Origin: Nostoc sp. LEGE 12450
GTDB lineage: Bacteria > Cyanobacteriota > Cyanobacteriia > Cyanobacteriales > Nostocaceae
Reading direction: 5' to 3'
DNA: 64,000 bases
NCBI RefSeq assembly: GCF_015206895.1
Contig: NZ_JADEXU010000012.1
Span: forward strand, 22,079-86,078
Below are positions 9,964-19,010 of the stretch, one piece after another. The position numbers and the translations under genes are program-made. Positions within the stretch are counted from its first letter, which is position 1, and every line of letters starts with the position of its first letter. A model generated the notes under the pieces. The model had not been told where the DNA came from. It saw only the letters and a list, made by a program, of their open reading frames with translations, and made no database searches.

Positions 9964-11424
9964 TTAAGCTAGTCGCAAACCATATTCGTCCTGAAAAAAG
10001 TTTACAAGCCAGTCTTTTACTCTGTGGGTAGCGCGGCAATCATCTTCGTTGTAGCTTTGGATAATTTCTAGTAAGGTGCGATCGCCAGTTTCTAGCCACT
10101 GATCGTACCAGTAAATACATTTTGCACCACTAGCTTCTTTTTCCCGCCACTCAAATCCTAACCAACGTGCGATCGCTTTGAGGGCATAACTTTCTACAGG
10201 TAATGCTACACTTTGGGTTAATTGTTCATACACATCCACAAATCGGTTCAGTACAGGACGCACTGAGGCGTAGGGAGTGTTGTAAAGCTTTGCTAGGCGT
10301 TTGACTGTATCAAACTCGTAGACACAAAAATGATAAATTGGCGCTTCGGGATATTGCCAAACTAAATCCAAAAATTGCTGCCAAACTAATTCTTCGTCTT
10401 CTGGTTTATCTGCTAAAAACGAATAAAACTGTTCTGTATTGGCAAGTCTATCAACGACCAAAACCCCCAAAAGATAATTTAAATCTAAGTCTGGCTGTGC
10501 CTCAATATCAAAATAAAGTTCTATGGGTGCTGTGAATGTAATATTTTCTATTGGTAGCGGATAGGGTAAAACTAGGGGTCGTTTTTCCAATGTAGATTGA
10601 GCTTGCACTACTAGTTTAGGTGCTACTTTCGGGTCGAAACCAACTAGATTTTCTAAGGTGCTGGGACTTGTATTAGCAAGAGATTCTAGTGTGGTGATGG
10701 CTATGTCTTGAAGTTGAGTGTAGCGAAGAGGTGTTACACCTGGTAATAGTGAGAGATGTTTTTCAGATTGAGCGATCGCATAACATTGACTATACCAATG
10801 GCAAAAATTGCACTTTTGCCGAGAAATAAAAACCTCTGGCGGATTCGGTAACTCTAAAACTTCAATAAACTCCTCCAGAATTTGCTGCATCCGTGGAATC
10901 CATTTGAACAAATCTACGGTATAGTTGCTGTTTTTCGTTCGCAATATCAGCAAAGCTGTTTCTGGTACAACTCCCTGCACTGTTGCCAAAACTTGAGTAT
11001 GAAATGCAGAGACAACTTGATATTCTTGCTTAGGGCGCTTACCCAATTCAATACTAGCTGGGACATACATCCAATCTCCAAAATGAGACTGTCCTGGCTG
11101 TTTGACGAGTAAATTTGGCCGACTCAGCAAGGTATATTCGTCAGAATAATTTGCTAACAGTACTCCTTTATAAATACACTCAACGCCACGCTCCATCAAT
11201 TCTAGAGTTGCCTGCTCTGCTATTTCCCAGTTTCCATAAGAATAATCTGGTTGGTGGTAAGTCATCTGTGCCAAAGCACTTAGCTGATGAGCGATTTTGT
11301 CTTGTTGCAGTTTCCGCAGCAACTCATTGGGTGCATCGCGCTGACTTTTGTCACCGTGGATATCTAGAAAAGTTCGGCGTTTACAACGTTGGTATTGCAG
11401 TAGGAGTTCAGCATTAATTAGCAT
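9964..11424 (-). CDS. TM0106-family RecB-like putative nuclease with RNase H-like domain
   Basis: This 486-residue protein is a predicted DNA or RNA nuclease. The N-terminal half has a RecB/Cas4-like nuclease arrangement. An early Cys (YQRCKRRTFLD, about residue 14) and a distal cluster CNFCHWYSQC (about 204-213) give four cysteines spaced as in the Fe-S-binding RecB/AddB/Cas4 nucleases. The C-terminal half is a DEDD-type RNase H-like domain, with YFDIEAQPD near 313 supplying the first acidic pair and YNEDDCRAT near 460 the last. Genes of this TM0106 type are single in many cyanobacteria. No CRISPR or helicase neighbour is present, so a defence role cannot be argued from context. Confidence 0.85.
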   Translation of the reverse strand: MLINAELLLQYQRCKRRTFLDIHGDKSQRDAPNELLRKLQQDKIAHQLSALAQMTYHQPDYSYGNWEIAEQATLELMERGVECIYKGVLLANYSDEYTLLSRPNLLVKQPGQSHFGDWMYVPASIELGKRPKQEYQVVSAFHTQVLATVQGVVPETALLILRTKNSNYTVDLFKWIPRMQQILEEFIEVLELPNPPEVFISRQKCNFCHWYSQCYAIAQSEKHLSLLPGVTPLRYTQLQDIAITTLESLANTSPSTLENLVGFDPKVAPKLVVQAQSTLEKRPLVLPYPLPIENITFTAPIELYFDIEAQPDLDLNYLLGVLVVDRLANTEQFYSFLADKPEDEELVWQQFLDLVWQYPEAPIYHFCVYEFDTVKRLAKLYNTPYASVRPVLNRFVDVYEQLTQSVALPVESYALKAIARWLGFEWREKEASGAKCIYWYDQWLETGDRTLLEIIQSYNEDDCRATHRVKDWLVNFFQDEYGLRLA

Positions 11425-11488
11425 TCTTTTAAGTTAACAAGAATTAGTATTATGTGGGAGTAACTTAGACAACTAAAGTTTGCAAGTG

Positions 11489-11567
11489 GCGATACCTTCT
11501 CTACGTTCGCGCAGCGTGTCGTAGACAGACGCTACGCGTAGCTTGCTTGGTGGGCTACGCCAACGCC
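11489..11567. repeat. Palindromic interspersed repeat (CTACGCG..GCTACGCC type)
   Basis: The stretch from GCGATACC through CTACGTTCGC, ACGCTACGCGTAGC and GGGCTACGCCAACGCC consists of short overlapping palindromes. This is the dispersed 'gctacgcgaacggcttcgcc' type of repeat that is very common between Nostoc-type genes. It lies between the TM0106-like nuclease gene and the HIT gene, which point away from each other. Confidence 0.6.
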
Positions 11568-11636
11568 TCTAAATCTGATTTGCCGTTTATTCTATACAGT
11601 CAACAGCTAAGTGTTTGCGTTTCTCTTGGGTGACAG

Positions 11637-12143
11637 ATGAGGGAGAATGACAAAATCACCTTTTATCCATCATTACAAGGGTACATGACAGAACAACATG
11701 AGCGATGCCTCATCTGTGAGCGTGTCACACTCTGGAGAAGCGGTAAAAATCCTTACTTCATCCATGAATTTGAGCATTCAATCTTTGTGATTGGCGATCA
11801 TCAATTTCATTGCGGATACTCCCTGATTCTTCTAAAAAAACATATTAGAGAGTTGCATGAACTTCCTCCATCTATCCAGTCTGCCTTATTTCAAGAGGTG
11901 ATGCTGGCAGGACAAGCGATCGTTAATGCTTTTAGTCCGTGGAAAATGAATTATGCCTGTTATGGCAATAGTGAACCACATATTCATTGGCATCTCTTCC
12001 CACGCTATGAGTCTGATCCCGATCGCCAAAGTACCCCGTGGCTTCATGCATCAGAATTCAAACACCATCTAATTACTCCTCAAACAGCGCAGAATTTAGG
12101 GAAAAAAGTCAGAGAGCATTTATCGTTATTGATTACAAGATAA
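11637..12143 (+). CDS. HIT-family nucleotide hydrolase/transferase
   Basis: This 168-residue protein carries the histidine triad HIHWHLFPR (His at 115, 117 and 119 from the first ATG), the active site of HIT enzymes that cleave nucleotide phosphoramidates or dinucleoside polyphosphates. CLICER near residue 24 resembles the N-terminal zinc-binding pair of some HIT proteins. The substrate is unknown. Two starts are possible: ATG 11637, or ATG 11685 (MTEQHERCLICERV), which has the better ribosome-binding sequence (AAGGG a few bases upstream) and lies just before the conserved region. It is a single gene, with cyanobacterial palindromic repeats upstream. Confidence 0.9.
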   Translation: MRENDKITFYPSLQGYMTEQHERCLICERVTLWRSGKNPYFIHEFEHSIFVIGDHQFHCGYSLILLKKHIRELHELPPSIQSALFQEVMLAGQAIVNAFSPWKMNYACYGNSEPHIHWHLFPRYESDPDRQSTPWLHASEFKHHLITPQTAQNLGKKVREHLSLLITR

Positions 12144-12239
12144 AATTTGGGTGCGATCGCTTAAATTAATCTCATCCCTATTTTTACCATTGCTACTAAG
12201 TATCAATAGCCTGTAAACAACAGATATCCCTTAGAAATT

Positions 12240-13433
12240 ATGACTAGTCTTTCTGTCGCCCAAACCAAGCTACATAGCCATCGAGAGCAATTTCCGGCTT
12301 TAGCCAATAAGACTTATTTCAATTATGGGGGACAAGGGCCAATGCCCCAAAGGGCAATGGATGCTATGACCGAAACTCAGGCTTATGTTCAGCAAATAGG
12401 CCCCTTTGGTAATGAGGCGTATCGCTGGATAGCGCCGCAGACTCAAGCCGCTAGAGTTGCGATCGCTTCTGAGTTAAATGCACCAAGTGAAACAATTAGC
12501 CTTACCCAGAATGTCACAGTTGGCTGTAATATCGCTATGTGGGGCATCGACTGGCATTCTGGCGACCATATACTGCTCTCAGACTGCGAACATCCAGGCG
12601 TGATTGCCACCACACAAGAAATCGCACGGAGATTCGCGGTAGAAGTTACCACCTGTCCTCTGAAAGCGACTTTAAATGAGGGCGATCCTGTACAAGTTAT
12701 TGCCCAGCACTTACGTCCTAATACCCGTCTTGTAATATTAAGTCATGTTTTCTGGAATACTGGTCAAGTTTTACCCCTTGATAAAATTGCCGAAGTATGC
12801 AGAAATAATAATTCTTTCTTGTTGATAGATGCTGCCCAATCTGTTGGTTTATTGCCTTTAAACTTAACAGAATTGGGTGTAGATTTTTATGCTTTCACTG
12901 GTCACAAATGGTTATGTGGCCCTGCGGGTGCTGGTGGTTTGTATGTCCGACCAGAAGCACGAGAAAGCCTAAAGCCTACGTTTATTGGCTTGAATGGCAT
13001 TGTTGTAGATAGTCAATCTCAGCCTGTGGACTGGCTTCCCGATGGGCGACGATATGAAGTGTCTACATTAGCTTATCCGTTGTATGTTGGGTTAAAGGAA
13101 GCGATCGCAATTCATCAGCAATGGGGAACTTCACAGGAACGTTACGAGCAAATTTGCCAAAACAGTGGGTATCTTTGGCAGCGCTTAGTGGCGTTACCCG
13201 ATGTTAAATGTTTACGAACATCCCCACCTGAAAGCGGTATAGTCTCGTTCCAACTTGTAAATAATCAGCCCCAAGCAAATCTCAAGTTAGTACAATTTCT
13301 AGACTCACAAAACATATTAACTCGGACAATTGCCGATCCTAGCTGTATACGTACCACCATCCATTACCTGACTTTAGAATCGGAAATCGACCAATTAGTT
13401 GAGGCTATTCAAAGTTTTTGCAAAATTAGTTAA
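12240..13433 (+). CDS. Cystine/cysteine C-S lyase (class V aminotransferase fold)
   Basis: This PLP enzyme of 397 residues belongs to the NifS/class V group. It matches the Synechocystis L-cysteine/cystine C-S lyase (C-DES) in long stretches as I remember it: LANKTYFNYGGQGPMP at 21-36, SHVFWNTGQVLPL at 168-180, YAFTGHKW with the PLP Lys at 223, GPAGAGGLYV, and TIADPSCIRT. C-DES cleaves cystine to pyruvate, ammonia and cysteine persulphide, which can supply sulphur for Fe-S cluster assembly. The Cys-bearing loop of a true cysteine desulphurase is not evident near residue 330, consistent with a lyase. It is preceded by an AT-rich leader, and no operon partner is seen. Confidence 0.88.
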   Translation: MTSLSVAQTKLHSHREQFPALANKTYFNYGGQGPMPQRAMDAMTETQAYVQQIGPFGNEAYRWIAPQTQAARVAIASELNAPSETISLTQNVTVGCNIAMWGIDWHSGDHILLSDCEHPGVIATTQEIARRFAVEVTTCPLKATLNEGDPVQVIAQHLRPNTRLVILSHVFWNTGQVLPLDKIAEVCRNNNSFLLIDAAQSVGLLPLNLTELGVDFYAFTGHKWLCGPAGAGGLYVRPEARESLKPTFIGLNGIVVDSQSQPVDWLPDGRRYEVSTLAYPLYVGLKEAIAIHQQWGTSQERYEQICQNSGYLWQRLVALPDVKCLRTSPPESGIVSFQLVNNQPQANLKLVQFLDSQNILTRTIADPSCIRTTIHYLTLESEIDQLVEAIQSFCKIS

Positions 13434-13654
13434 AAATTAGGAGTTATAAGTTATCAGTCTGGTAATTATGATTTTAAGTTTTAACTCCTAATACCAATTC
13501 TTTGTGAGGCTACAGCAAATTTTCTTTCTTTGTGTCCTTTGCGCCCTACCCTGCGGGAAGCTGCTCCGCGTCTATGCGGTTCTTTGCTCATATAATTTGA
13601 CGCAGCTTCATACAGAATTCGTAAAACTTCTAACTTCTACCTCCTACCTTTTAA

Positions 13655-14737
13655 ATGGAACGCCCAATCTTATACTTAGCAATCACTAACCACGGCTTTG
13701 GACATGCTACACGCATGGCTTCCGTCGCTGCAACAATTCAAAAATTATGTCCAGAAATTTTGCTAATTATTGTTACCACTGCCCCGCGCTGGTTGCTAGA
13801 GTGCTATATAGAAGGCGATTTCATCTATCGTCCCCGTGCATTTGATTTGGGTGTGGTGCAAACCGATAGTTTGACAATGGATAAAGTAGCGACTTTAGAA
13901 AAATTGCTGGATATTAAGAAACATCAAAATTCGCTGATTGCCTCAGAAGTTAATTTTATCCGCCAAAATCGCGTTCATCTCATTTTGGCAGATATTCCCT
14001 TCCTGACTCCTGGGTTTGCCAAAGGTGCAAATATCCCTTGCTGGATGATGAGTAACTTTGGCTGGGACTTTATCTATCGAGATTGGGGAGGGGAATTTAC
14101 AGCAGTTGCAGATTGGATTAGCGATTGGTACTCAAAGTGCGATCGCCTATTCCGCCTTCCTTTTCACGAACCGATGCAAGCTTTCAACAATATCACAGAT
14201 GTCGGGCTAACAGGTGGTTCTCCCCATTACTCTGCTGATGATTTACGTTCTCTTTGGGGAATAACTGCACCTATCGAAAAAACTATTTTGTTGACCTTTG
14301 GTGGCTTGGGTTTGCAGCAAATTCCCTACGATAACCTGCGGCGATTTCCAGATTGGCAATTTATCGTCTTCGATCAATCTGCGCCTGATTTACCTAATTT
14401 AGTGAAAATTAATGACCGTAAATACCGCCCAGTAGATTTTATGCCTATTTGTGGGCGAGTCGTCTCTAAACCTGGCTACAGTACTTTTGCTGAAGCTACA
14501 CTATTGGGAGTACCTATTGTTACTATCCCTCGTGAGGACTTTGCCGAAGCAACTTTTCTACTAGAAGGTATAACAAATTATAACCAGCATCAAATCATCA
14601 CCCCATCTGAGTTTTTTCAAGGGACTTGGGATTTTCTGTATCAGTTACCCGAACTACCAAAGCGATCCCAGCTAATTGCTAAGGATGGTAATGAAGCGAT
14701 CGCTAAAGCGATTCTAAATTATTTACAGACGAAATAA
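13655..14737 (+). CDS. GT-B-fold glycosyltransferase-like protein
   Basis: This 360-residue protein resembles the MurG/UDP-glycosyltransferase-like (GT28-type) fold. The N-terminal loop YLAITNHGFGHATRM is the typical glycine-rich 'GHGHATR' acceptor-domain signature. The C-terminal half has ILLTFGGLGLQ and the donor-site region VSKPGYSTFAEATLLGVPIV, ending in a helix. Similar stand-alone domains occur as the N-terminal part of L-arabinokinase-like proteins. No membrane segment is visible, and donor and acceptor are unknown. The 221 bases upstream contain a dispersed repeat (TTTGTGTCCTTTGCG, then CCTGCGGGAAG). Confidence 0.8.
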   Translation: MERPILYLAITNHGFGHATRMASVAATIQKLCPEILLIIVTTAPRWLLECYIEGDFIYRPRAFDLGVVQTDSLTMDKVATLEKLLDIKKHQNSLIASEVNFIRQNRVHLILADIPFLTPGFAKGANIPCWMMSNFGWDFIYRDWGGEFTAVADWISDWYSKCDRLFRLPFHEPMQAFNNITDVGLTGGSPHYSADDLRSLWGITAPIEKTILLTFGGLGLQQIPYDNLRRFPDWQFIVFDQSAPDLPNLVKINDRKYRPVDFMPICGRVVSKPGYSTFAEATLLGVPIVTIPREDFAEATFLLEGITNYNQHQIITPSEFFQGTWDFLYQLPELPKRSQLIAKDGNEAIAKAILNYLQTK

Positions 14738-14765
14738 AGTTATTCAAAACAGTATAAATTAATAT

Positions 14766-14915
14766 ATGAATATTAACCAAGACAATACAACATCCTCTAA
14801 AGAGAGTTTAGAATTGCCAGGGACAAACCTAGATAACATTACATTGTCTCACAATCTTCCTAGTACACCTATCATCCGCGATTTGCTCAAAGATTTCGGT
14901 GTTAAGCCTTTTTAA
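14766..14915 (+). CDS. Hypothetical 49-residue protein
   Basis: This short frame starts at ATG 14766, 28 bases after the glycosyltransferase gene, and ends at TAA 14913-14915. The product is polar, starting MNINQDNTTSSKESLELPG and ending in IIRDLLKDFGVKPF, with no hydrophobic segment. The ribosome-binding sequence is weak. Its amino-acid usage looks protein-like, and the C-terminal end could be an amphipathic helix. It could be a small real gene or the remnant of a longer one. I do not recognise it. Confidence 0.35.
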   Translation: MNINQDNTTSSKESLELPGTNLDNITLSHNLPSTPIIRDLLKDFGVKPF

Positions 14916-15021
14916 GAGAAGATATACTCTATCTAACGATAAAGCAACGATAGCACAACATCACATCAAGCAGATTGAACTGCTAATTAGCTTTTACTAT
15001 CATCAATTATTACTGTTTTAA

Positions 15022-15435
15022 ATGACTCACTACCAAAAGTTACTAAAAATTTCTACTACTGCCAAATCTTTTTACAACATCACCGCTAAAATTGAAGCCG
15101 CAGTCGCAGAATCGGGGGTTGAAACTGGTCTTTGTACTTTATTTTTGCGCCACACTTCAGCCAGTTTAGTTATTCAAGAAAATGCCGATCCTGATGTTCT
15201 TGTGGATTTAGCCAATTTTATGGCAAAACTTGTCCCAGAATCAGGTAAATATATCCACGATGCAGAAGGCCCCGATGATATGCCAGCACACATTCGTACT
15301 GCGCTCACCCACACTTCTGAACATATCCCCATTAATCGAGGTCATCTAGTACTGGGAACTTGGCAGGGAATTTATATTTGGGAACATCGTCAGCACAGTC
15401 ATTTAAGAGAATTGGTTATCCACATTTCTGGATAG
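15022..15435 (+). CDS. YjbQ/UPF0047 family protein (secondary thiamine-phosphate synthase)
   Basis: This compact 137-residue protein of the YjbQ family is the usual length for the family. Signatures are LFLRHTSASLVIQENADPDV (about 41-60), DAEGPDDMPAHIRTALTHTS, and LGTWQGIYIWEHR near the C-terminus; the conserved His and Asp residues cluster in the proposed active site. Some members rescue thiamine-phosphate synthase mutants, hence the database name, but the physiological role in cyanobacteria is not established. The gene is single, with a 426-base AT-rich gap downstream. Confidence 0.9.
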   Translation: MTHYQKLLKISTTAKSFYNITAKIEAAVAESGVETGLCTLFLRHTSASLVIQENADPDVLVDLANFMAKLVPESGKYIHDAEGPDDMPAHIRTALTHTSEHIPINRGHLVLGTWQGIYIWEHRQHSHLRELVIHISG

Positions 15436-15861
15436 CTGATTTTCAAGTTTGATTCCAGCTTGAGTTTTGTAGAGTTTAAATACTCTGGTTATTCTACCTA
15501 CCCTTTGGATATAATTTCAGAAACTCGCGGTAATATACATTAAACAAATTTCGTCGTGATACAAGAATCCTGTTTGATTTCTGAAAAGATACGTAGTAAT
15601 GTACCCAATCCTCGATAATGGTGCGTTAGAAACTCCGTTCTAAAACACACCCTACATACCTAATTTTTCAAAAATCAAATAATAATCCTATAACTTTGCA
15701 ATGAAAATTATTGATACGAAATTAATTAGACGTATTATATTAAATAATCAGTGTCATTTTGTAAACTTAAAAGTTAAGTTTATTTTGACTTATTTAATAA
15801 TATACTTAATTTCGATATACACTAATAGTTAGTGTAAGCTGTTTGGGTTATTTCGATTACT
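15436..15861. other. Intergenic region with a dispersed repeat
   Basis: No gene is seen. Around 15617-15655 there is a GGTGCGTTAG..CTAAAACACACCCTAC element of the 'gtgcgttag/ctaacgcac' repeat family of cyanobacteria. From 15700 on the sequence is very AT-rich and probably holds the promoter of the next gene, but no clear -10/-35 pair stands out. Confidence 0.5.
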
Positions 15862-16611
15862 ATGAAGCAAGAACTGACACCAACTCATACTTTTCAATAT
15901 ATTGATGAAATCCTTGCCCAACAGTCTATTCATTTATTATCACTTAATCCCCAAAAAAAATTAATTACCAGCTTTGCTCAGTTGGAAAATTTAATTACTG
16001 AGCAAAACACTGACATTGAACTTCTTACAAATCTTCAGCAAACTCTCGAAAGCATAGTCTGTAGCCAGTTACAAAACTTCCCAGAAAACATATTTTGGGA
16101 TTTTGATTTTCTAGTTAGTAGTATGCTTAGGCAGGCTTTAGTAGCAAATGAGGGCGCTATTCCTTTTCTCAAAGTTTTTGGTGAAAAGATGGTTTCTCTG
16201 GTAGAAATGTTCGGAACTAAAACAGAAATTCGCTTTCGTTATGTTCACGATTTTATGTATGGGTTTGAGTGGGCGAGGTGGGTACAAAAAGAACCACAAA
16301 AACGCGCATACGTAGAGCCTTTTAGTCTAGTTTTTTTGGATTACTTACTCGCCAAAGGTAAGGAACTTGTACAAAGGATTAATCATGGTCAGGTCGTATC
16401 TTATAAACTATGTGATACAGGCTACCGGAATCCCTTCACTTTTTCTCGTGAACCAGAAGACGAATATCGTCTACTCACTTATCTAGCTGAGGAGCAACTT
16501 ATCCCAGTAGCAGTGTGGAACTGGAATGCAAGCCCAGTATGGAACAAACCTTTCCAAGAAATGCGCCAGCAATTAGCATTAAAATTAAATATTCAACCAC
16601 AGAAACATTGA
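15862..16611 (+). CDS. Conserved hypothetical protein, 249 residues
   Basis: I do not recognise a family. The protein is soluble in appearance and largely helical. It has a Leu/Gln-rich N-terminal third, a central aromatic segment RYVHDFMYGFEWARWV (around 137-152), and a C-terminal region with the tryptophans VAVWNWNASPVWN. No membrane segment, Cys cluster or nucleotide-binding motif is visible. It sits 32 bases upstream of the Nif3-like gene on the same strand, so cotranscription is likely. The start ATG 15862 follows a long AT-rich leader. Confidence 0.7.
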   Translation: MKQELTPTHTFQYIDEILAQQSIHLLSLNPQKKLITSFAQLENLITEQNTDIELLTNLQQTLESIVCSQLQNFPENIFWDFDFLVSSMLRQALVANEGAIPFLKVFGEKMVSLVEMFGTKTEIRFRYVHDFMYGFEWARWVQKEPQKRAYVEPFSLVFLDYLLAKGKELVQRINHGQVVSYKLCDTGYRNPFTFSREPEDEYRLLTYLAEEQLIPVAVWNWNASPVWNKPFQEMRQQLALKLNIQPQKH

Positions 16612-16643
16612 TTAGCAATTTTTAATTGCTGAAGAAAATAATT

Positions 16644-17453
16644 ATGAAAATTGTTGATTTAATTACTTGGTTTGAAGCGTGGGCAAATCCCGCTTGGTGT
16701 GAAAGCTGGGATAATTGCGGCTGGCAGATTGAACCAGGAGTTTTGCAGGAAAAAGCACGGGTTTTGGTATGTTTGACACCGACTTTGGCAGTAATGCAAG
16801 AAGCGATCGCAGAAAATGCTAATCTGATATTCGCCCATCATCCCTTGATTTTTAATCCTCTCAAATCTTTACGCACTGGTGAAGCGATCGCAGAAATGGT
16901 ACGGTTAGCTTTTACCCACAAAATTGGTATTTACAGCGCTCACACCAATTTTGACCAAGTGCAGGATGGTACAGCTGATGTATTAGCTCAAATTTTAGAA
17001 CTCAAGGAAGTTACTCCCATAGTACCAACACAAGCTGGATTAGGATATGGTCGTGTTGGTTTGCTAGAGCCATCTTTGACACTACAGGAATTACTCGCAG
17101 CTATTCAAACCCGGCTTGCTCCCCCTAATTTGATTTTTTCCCCAGCTGATGACTTACAGCAAATAATTTCACGAGTTGCTGTTTTAGGTGGTTCGGGGGC
17201 TGGTTATATTTCAGCCGTCGCCAAAACTGGTGCCCAAGCTTATCTGACTTCTGACTGTAAGTTTCATCAGTTTCAAGAAAGCCGCGATGTCTACGGCGGG
17301 CTGCGCCAACGCAATCTCATTTTAATAGATGCGGGACATTATGCTACCGAACGTCCGGCTTGCGATCGCTTGGTGCAAAAATTCCAGTCCCTAAACTTAG
17401 ACTGGGTGCAATTAAGCCAAAAGGATGAAGATTTCCGCCAGTTTTTTGCTTGA
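16644..17453 (+). CDS. Nif3-like dinuclear metal-centre protein
   Basis: This Nif3/YbgI-family protein has 269 residues from ATG 16644. A TTG at 16626 opens the frame earlier but adds only seven residues without family support. The metal ligands are visible: FAHHPLIF (His 65 and 66), SAHTNFD (His 100, Asp 104) and a C-terminal DAGHYATERPA segment that supplies the last His and Glu. Family members are toroidal hexamers, sometimes annotated as GTP cyclohydrolase-like, whose enzymatic role remains uncertain. It follows the 249-residue unknown gene closely. The length is that of the short Nif3 form, without the insert domain. Confidence 0.9.
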   Translation: MKIVDLITWFEAWANPAWCESWDNCGWQIEPGVLQEKARVLVCLTPTLAVMQEAIAENANLIFAHHPLIFNPLKSLRTGEAIAEMVRLAFTHKIGIYSAHTNFDQVQDGTADVLAQILELKEVTPIVPTQAGLGYGRVGLLEPSLTLQELLAAIQTRLAPPNLIFSPADDLQQIISRVAVLGGSGAGYISAVAKTGAQAYLTSDCKFHQFQESRDVYGGLRQRNLILIDAGHYATERPACDRLVQKFQSLNLDWVQLSQKDEDFRQFFA

Positions 17454-17710
17454 TTGCTTATGTTTCACTATATTTTAATATTCAAACTATTTAGCTTACC
17501 AAGATTAATGCTAAATATCTTTGTATTAAAATCTCCCCGTATACCCCCGTTTAGTCTCATCTAAATCTTATATTTAATACCATTTGTGTGATACGAATCA
17601 CTATTTACGTGTAACTATAATCACATAATATTAATGTCCCATATCAACTAGTCGCAGAAAAAAGTGTTCCACACTTGATGTAACAAATTGTTTACTCTGT
17701 CCTAACCAAG

Positions 17711-17929
17711 ATGATTCGCACAATCGTTGAATCTGCTTTCCAAACTGGATATCTTAGTGTTGAATCTGAGGGTTTACTCAAGCAAGTGCTAGCTACTAAA
17801 TGCTATCAGTCAGAGGATTTGCCAGACCTTGCAGCCCTATATGACGCAGTTCGTGCAGGTAAAATTAAACGGGAAGCATCCTCATCGAACTTGCTTATAG
17901 AATTTCCCCTACCACATAAATCTTGCTGA
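17711..17929 (+). CDS. Small conserved cyanobacterial-type protein, 72 residues
   Basis: This small frame has a clear ATG after an AT-rich leader and protein-like composition. Residues 1-55 look like helical hairpins (FQTGYLSVESEGLLKQVLA, then LPDLAALYDAVRAGKIKRE), and the tail is polar and proline-containing. Short proteins with this 'ESEGLL..L..LAALYDAVRAGKI' layout occur in many cyanobacteria and remain unnamed to my knowledge. No membrane or metal motif is seen. Genes on both sides are separated by non-coding sequence. Confidence 0.65.
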   Translation: MIRTIVESAFQTGYLSVESEGLLKQVLATKCYQSEDLPDLAALYDAVRAGKIKREASSSNLLIEFPLPHKSC

Positions 17930-18532
17930 TCCTCCAAAAGAACCAAAGGAACCGAGAAAAGCTTGTTGCAAGTATTTATGCTCACTCGTTATTCCATTCT
18001 CTTGCCCTTCTCTTACCCATCATCAGGCAAAAAACCTTAAAAATTCAAAACTCTTTGGGTGTTGTTGCTGAAAACCATCAAGGTCAGCAAGAGAATGAGT
18101 TAAGATCAGATACAAGTGGGTAAAAGTAAAGCCGAGTCCCCGGACTTCCCAGCAATGCCAATGAGTAAAAGTAGGCAGATTAAACAACCGCAATCAACGA
18201 TTGTTTTGGAGTATTATTTATTACATAATGGTAAGAATGACTCACCAAGAAATATGAACCTGATTAGGACAGATTCCGAATTGTTTGACTTCTATGAAGC
18301 AGACGTTCCTTAGAATAAGCTGAAAGGAGATTGAATTCATTACCAAAGGAACTCATGATTTATTGCCCAATATTTCCCAATATTTTGACAACTACAGGCA
18401 AATTTTGGCATTGAGTGATAAAGCGTACTTGTTCTCAACGGTGAAATTAACCTCCCAAAGGTGTAATGTAATGGGGTAGAACCCAGATTTTGACAGGTTT
18501 AACTACGTTGTTTAAAAAGGCAGAAACAGTAC
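17930..18532. other. Intergenic region without a confident gene
   Basis: Two overlapping short frames (17923-18123 and 18116-18313) cross this 600-base stretch. Neither has a ribosome-binding sequence or a protein-like pattern, so I leave them out. The second may be a decayed remnant. No repeat array or RNA gene is seen. Confidence 0.5.
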
Positions 18533-18844
18533 ATGCTACACCGCAAGATTTATCAACTCTGTTGCGATGGGCGCGAGGTATGTGTTTTCTTGCGGGACCA
18601 GCAACGCTGGATTGAACGCGCCCGCATCATCGACATAGAGGGAGATTTAGTGACCCTACGCTATGAAACAGAAGAAGAGGACGAAGTTTGTTCTTGGGAA
18701 GAAATGGTTCGCCTCGAGAGCATTGGTGCTGTAACGCAAAAACTGGCTTCAGTGCCACGCGGAAATGTGGAACCTCTGATGACTGAAGACTGTCCCGAAG
18801 CCGAACGCATCCACAACCGTTACACTGACTCGAATCCAGAATAA
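18533..18844 (+). CDS. Conserved cyanobacterial hypothetical protein, 103 residues
   Basis: The protein begins MLHRKIYQLCCDGREVCVFL and continues with RARIIDIEGDLVTLRYETEEEDEVCSWEEMVRLESIG. This pattern suggests a small beta-barrel (Tudor/SH3-like) of about 65 residues followed by a polar tail. Close relatives are widespread in cyanobacteria, as I recall, under a domain-of-unknown-function label. Three Cys residues lie near the N-terminus. The function is unknown. It converges with the MBL-fold gene, with a strong hairpin between them. Confidence 0.75.
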   Translation: MLHRKIYQLCCDGREVCVFLRDQQRWIERARIIDIEGDLVTLRYETEEEDEVCSWEEMVRLESIGAVTQKLASVPRGNVEPLMTEDCPEAERIHNRYTDSNPE

Positions 18845-18918
18845 TCAGTGTTGAGGAGCCAGTACTAAAAACAGGTTTCTCGTTGGAGGTAACTGGTTTC
18901 TGATTCTGCCAGCTGATT

Positions 18919-18957
18919 CGCTAGGCTCTCCCCTTACCCCAAGGGGAGAGCCTAGCG
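18919..18957. terminator. Perfect 17-bp hairpin between convergent genes
   Basis: Arms at 18919-18935 and 18941-18957 (CGCTAGGCTCTCCCCTT and its exact complement) enclose a 5-base loop. The hairpin lies between a plus-strand gene ending at 18844 and a minus-strand gene ending at 19011, where a bidirectional terminator would be expected. No U-tract follows on either strand, so it may instead be a dispersed repeat. Confidence 0.5.
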
Positions 18958-19010
18958 TCAAGGGAAAGCCACTGGTGCCTAGTGCCGAGTTCTAAGTCAT
19001 AAATCCTAGC

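Noticed and set aside
13504..13689. 61-residue frame before the GT-B-like glycosyltransferase gene
   Set aside because: It is composed of a dispersed repeat (TTTGTGTCCTTTGCG, then CCTGCGGGAAGC) and overlaps the glycosyltransferase start.
17923..18313. Two short frames of 66 and 65 residues
   Set aside because: No ribosome-binding site, no protein-like pattern, and they overlap each other.
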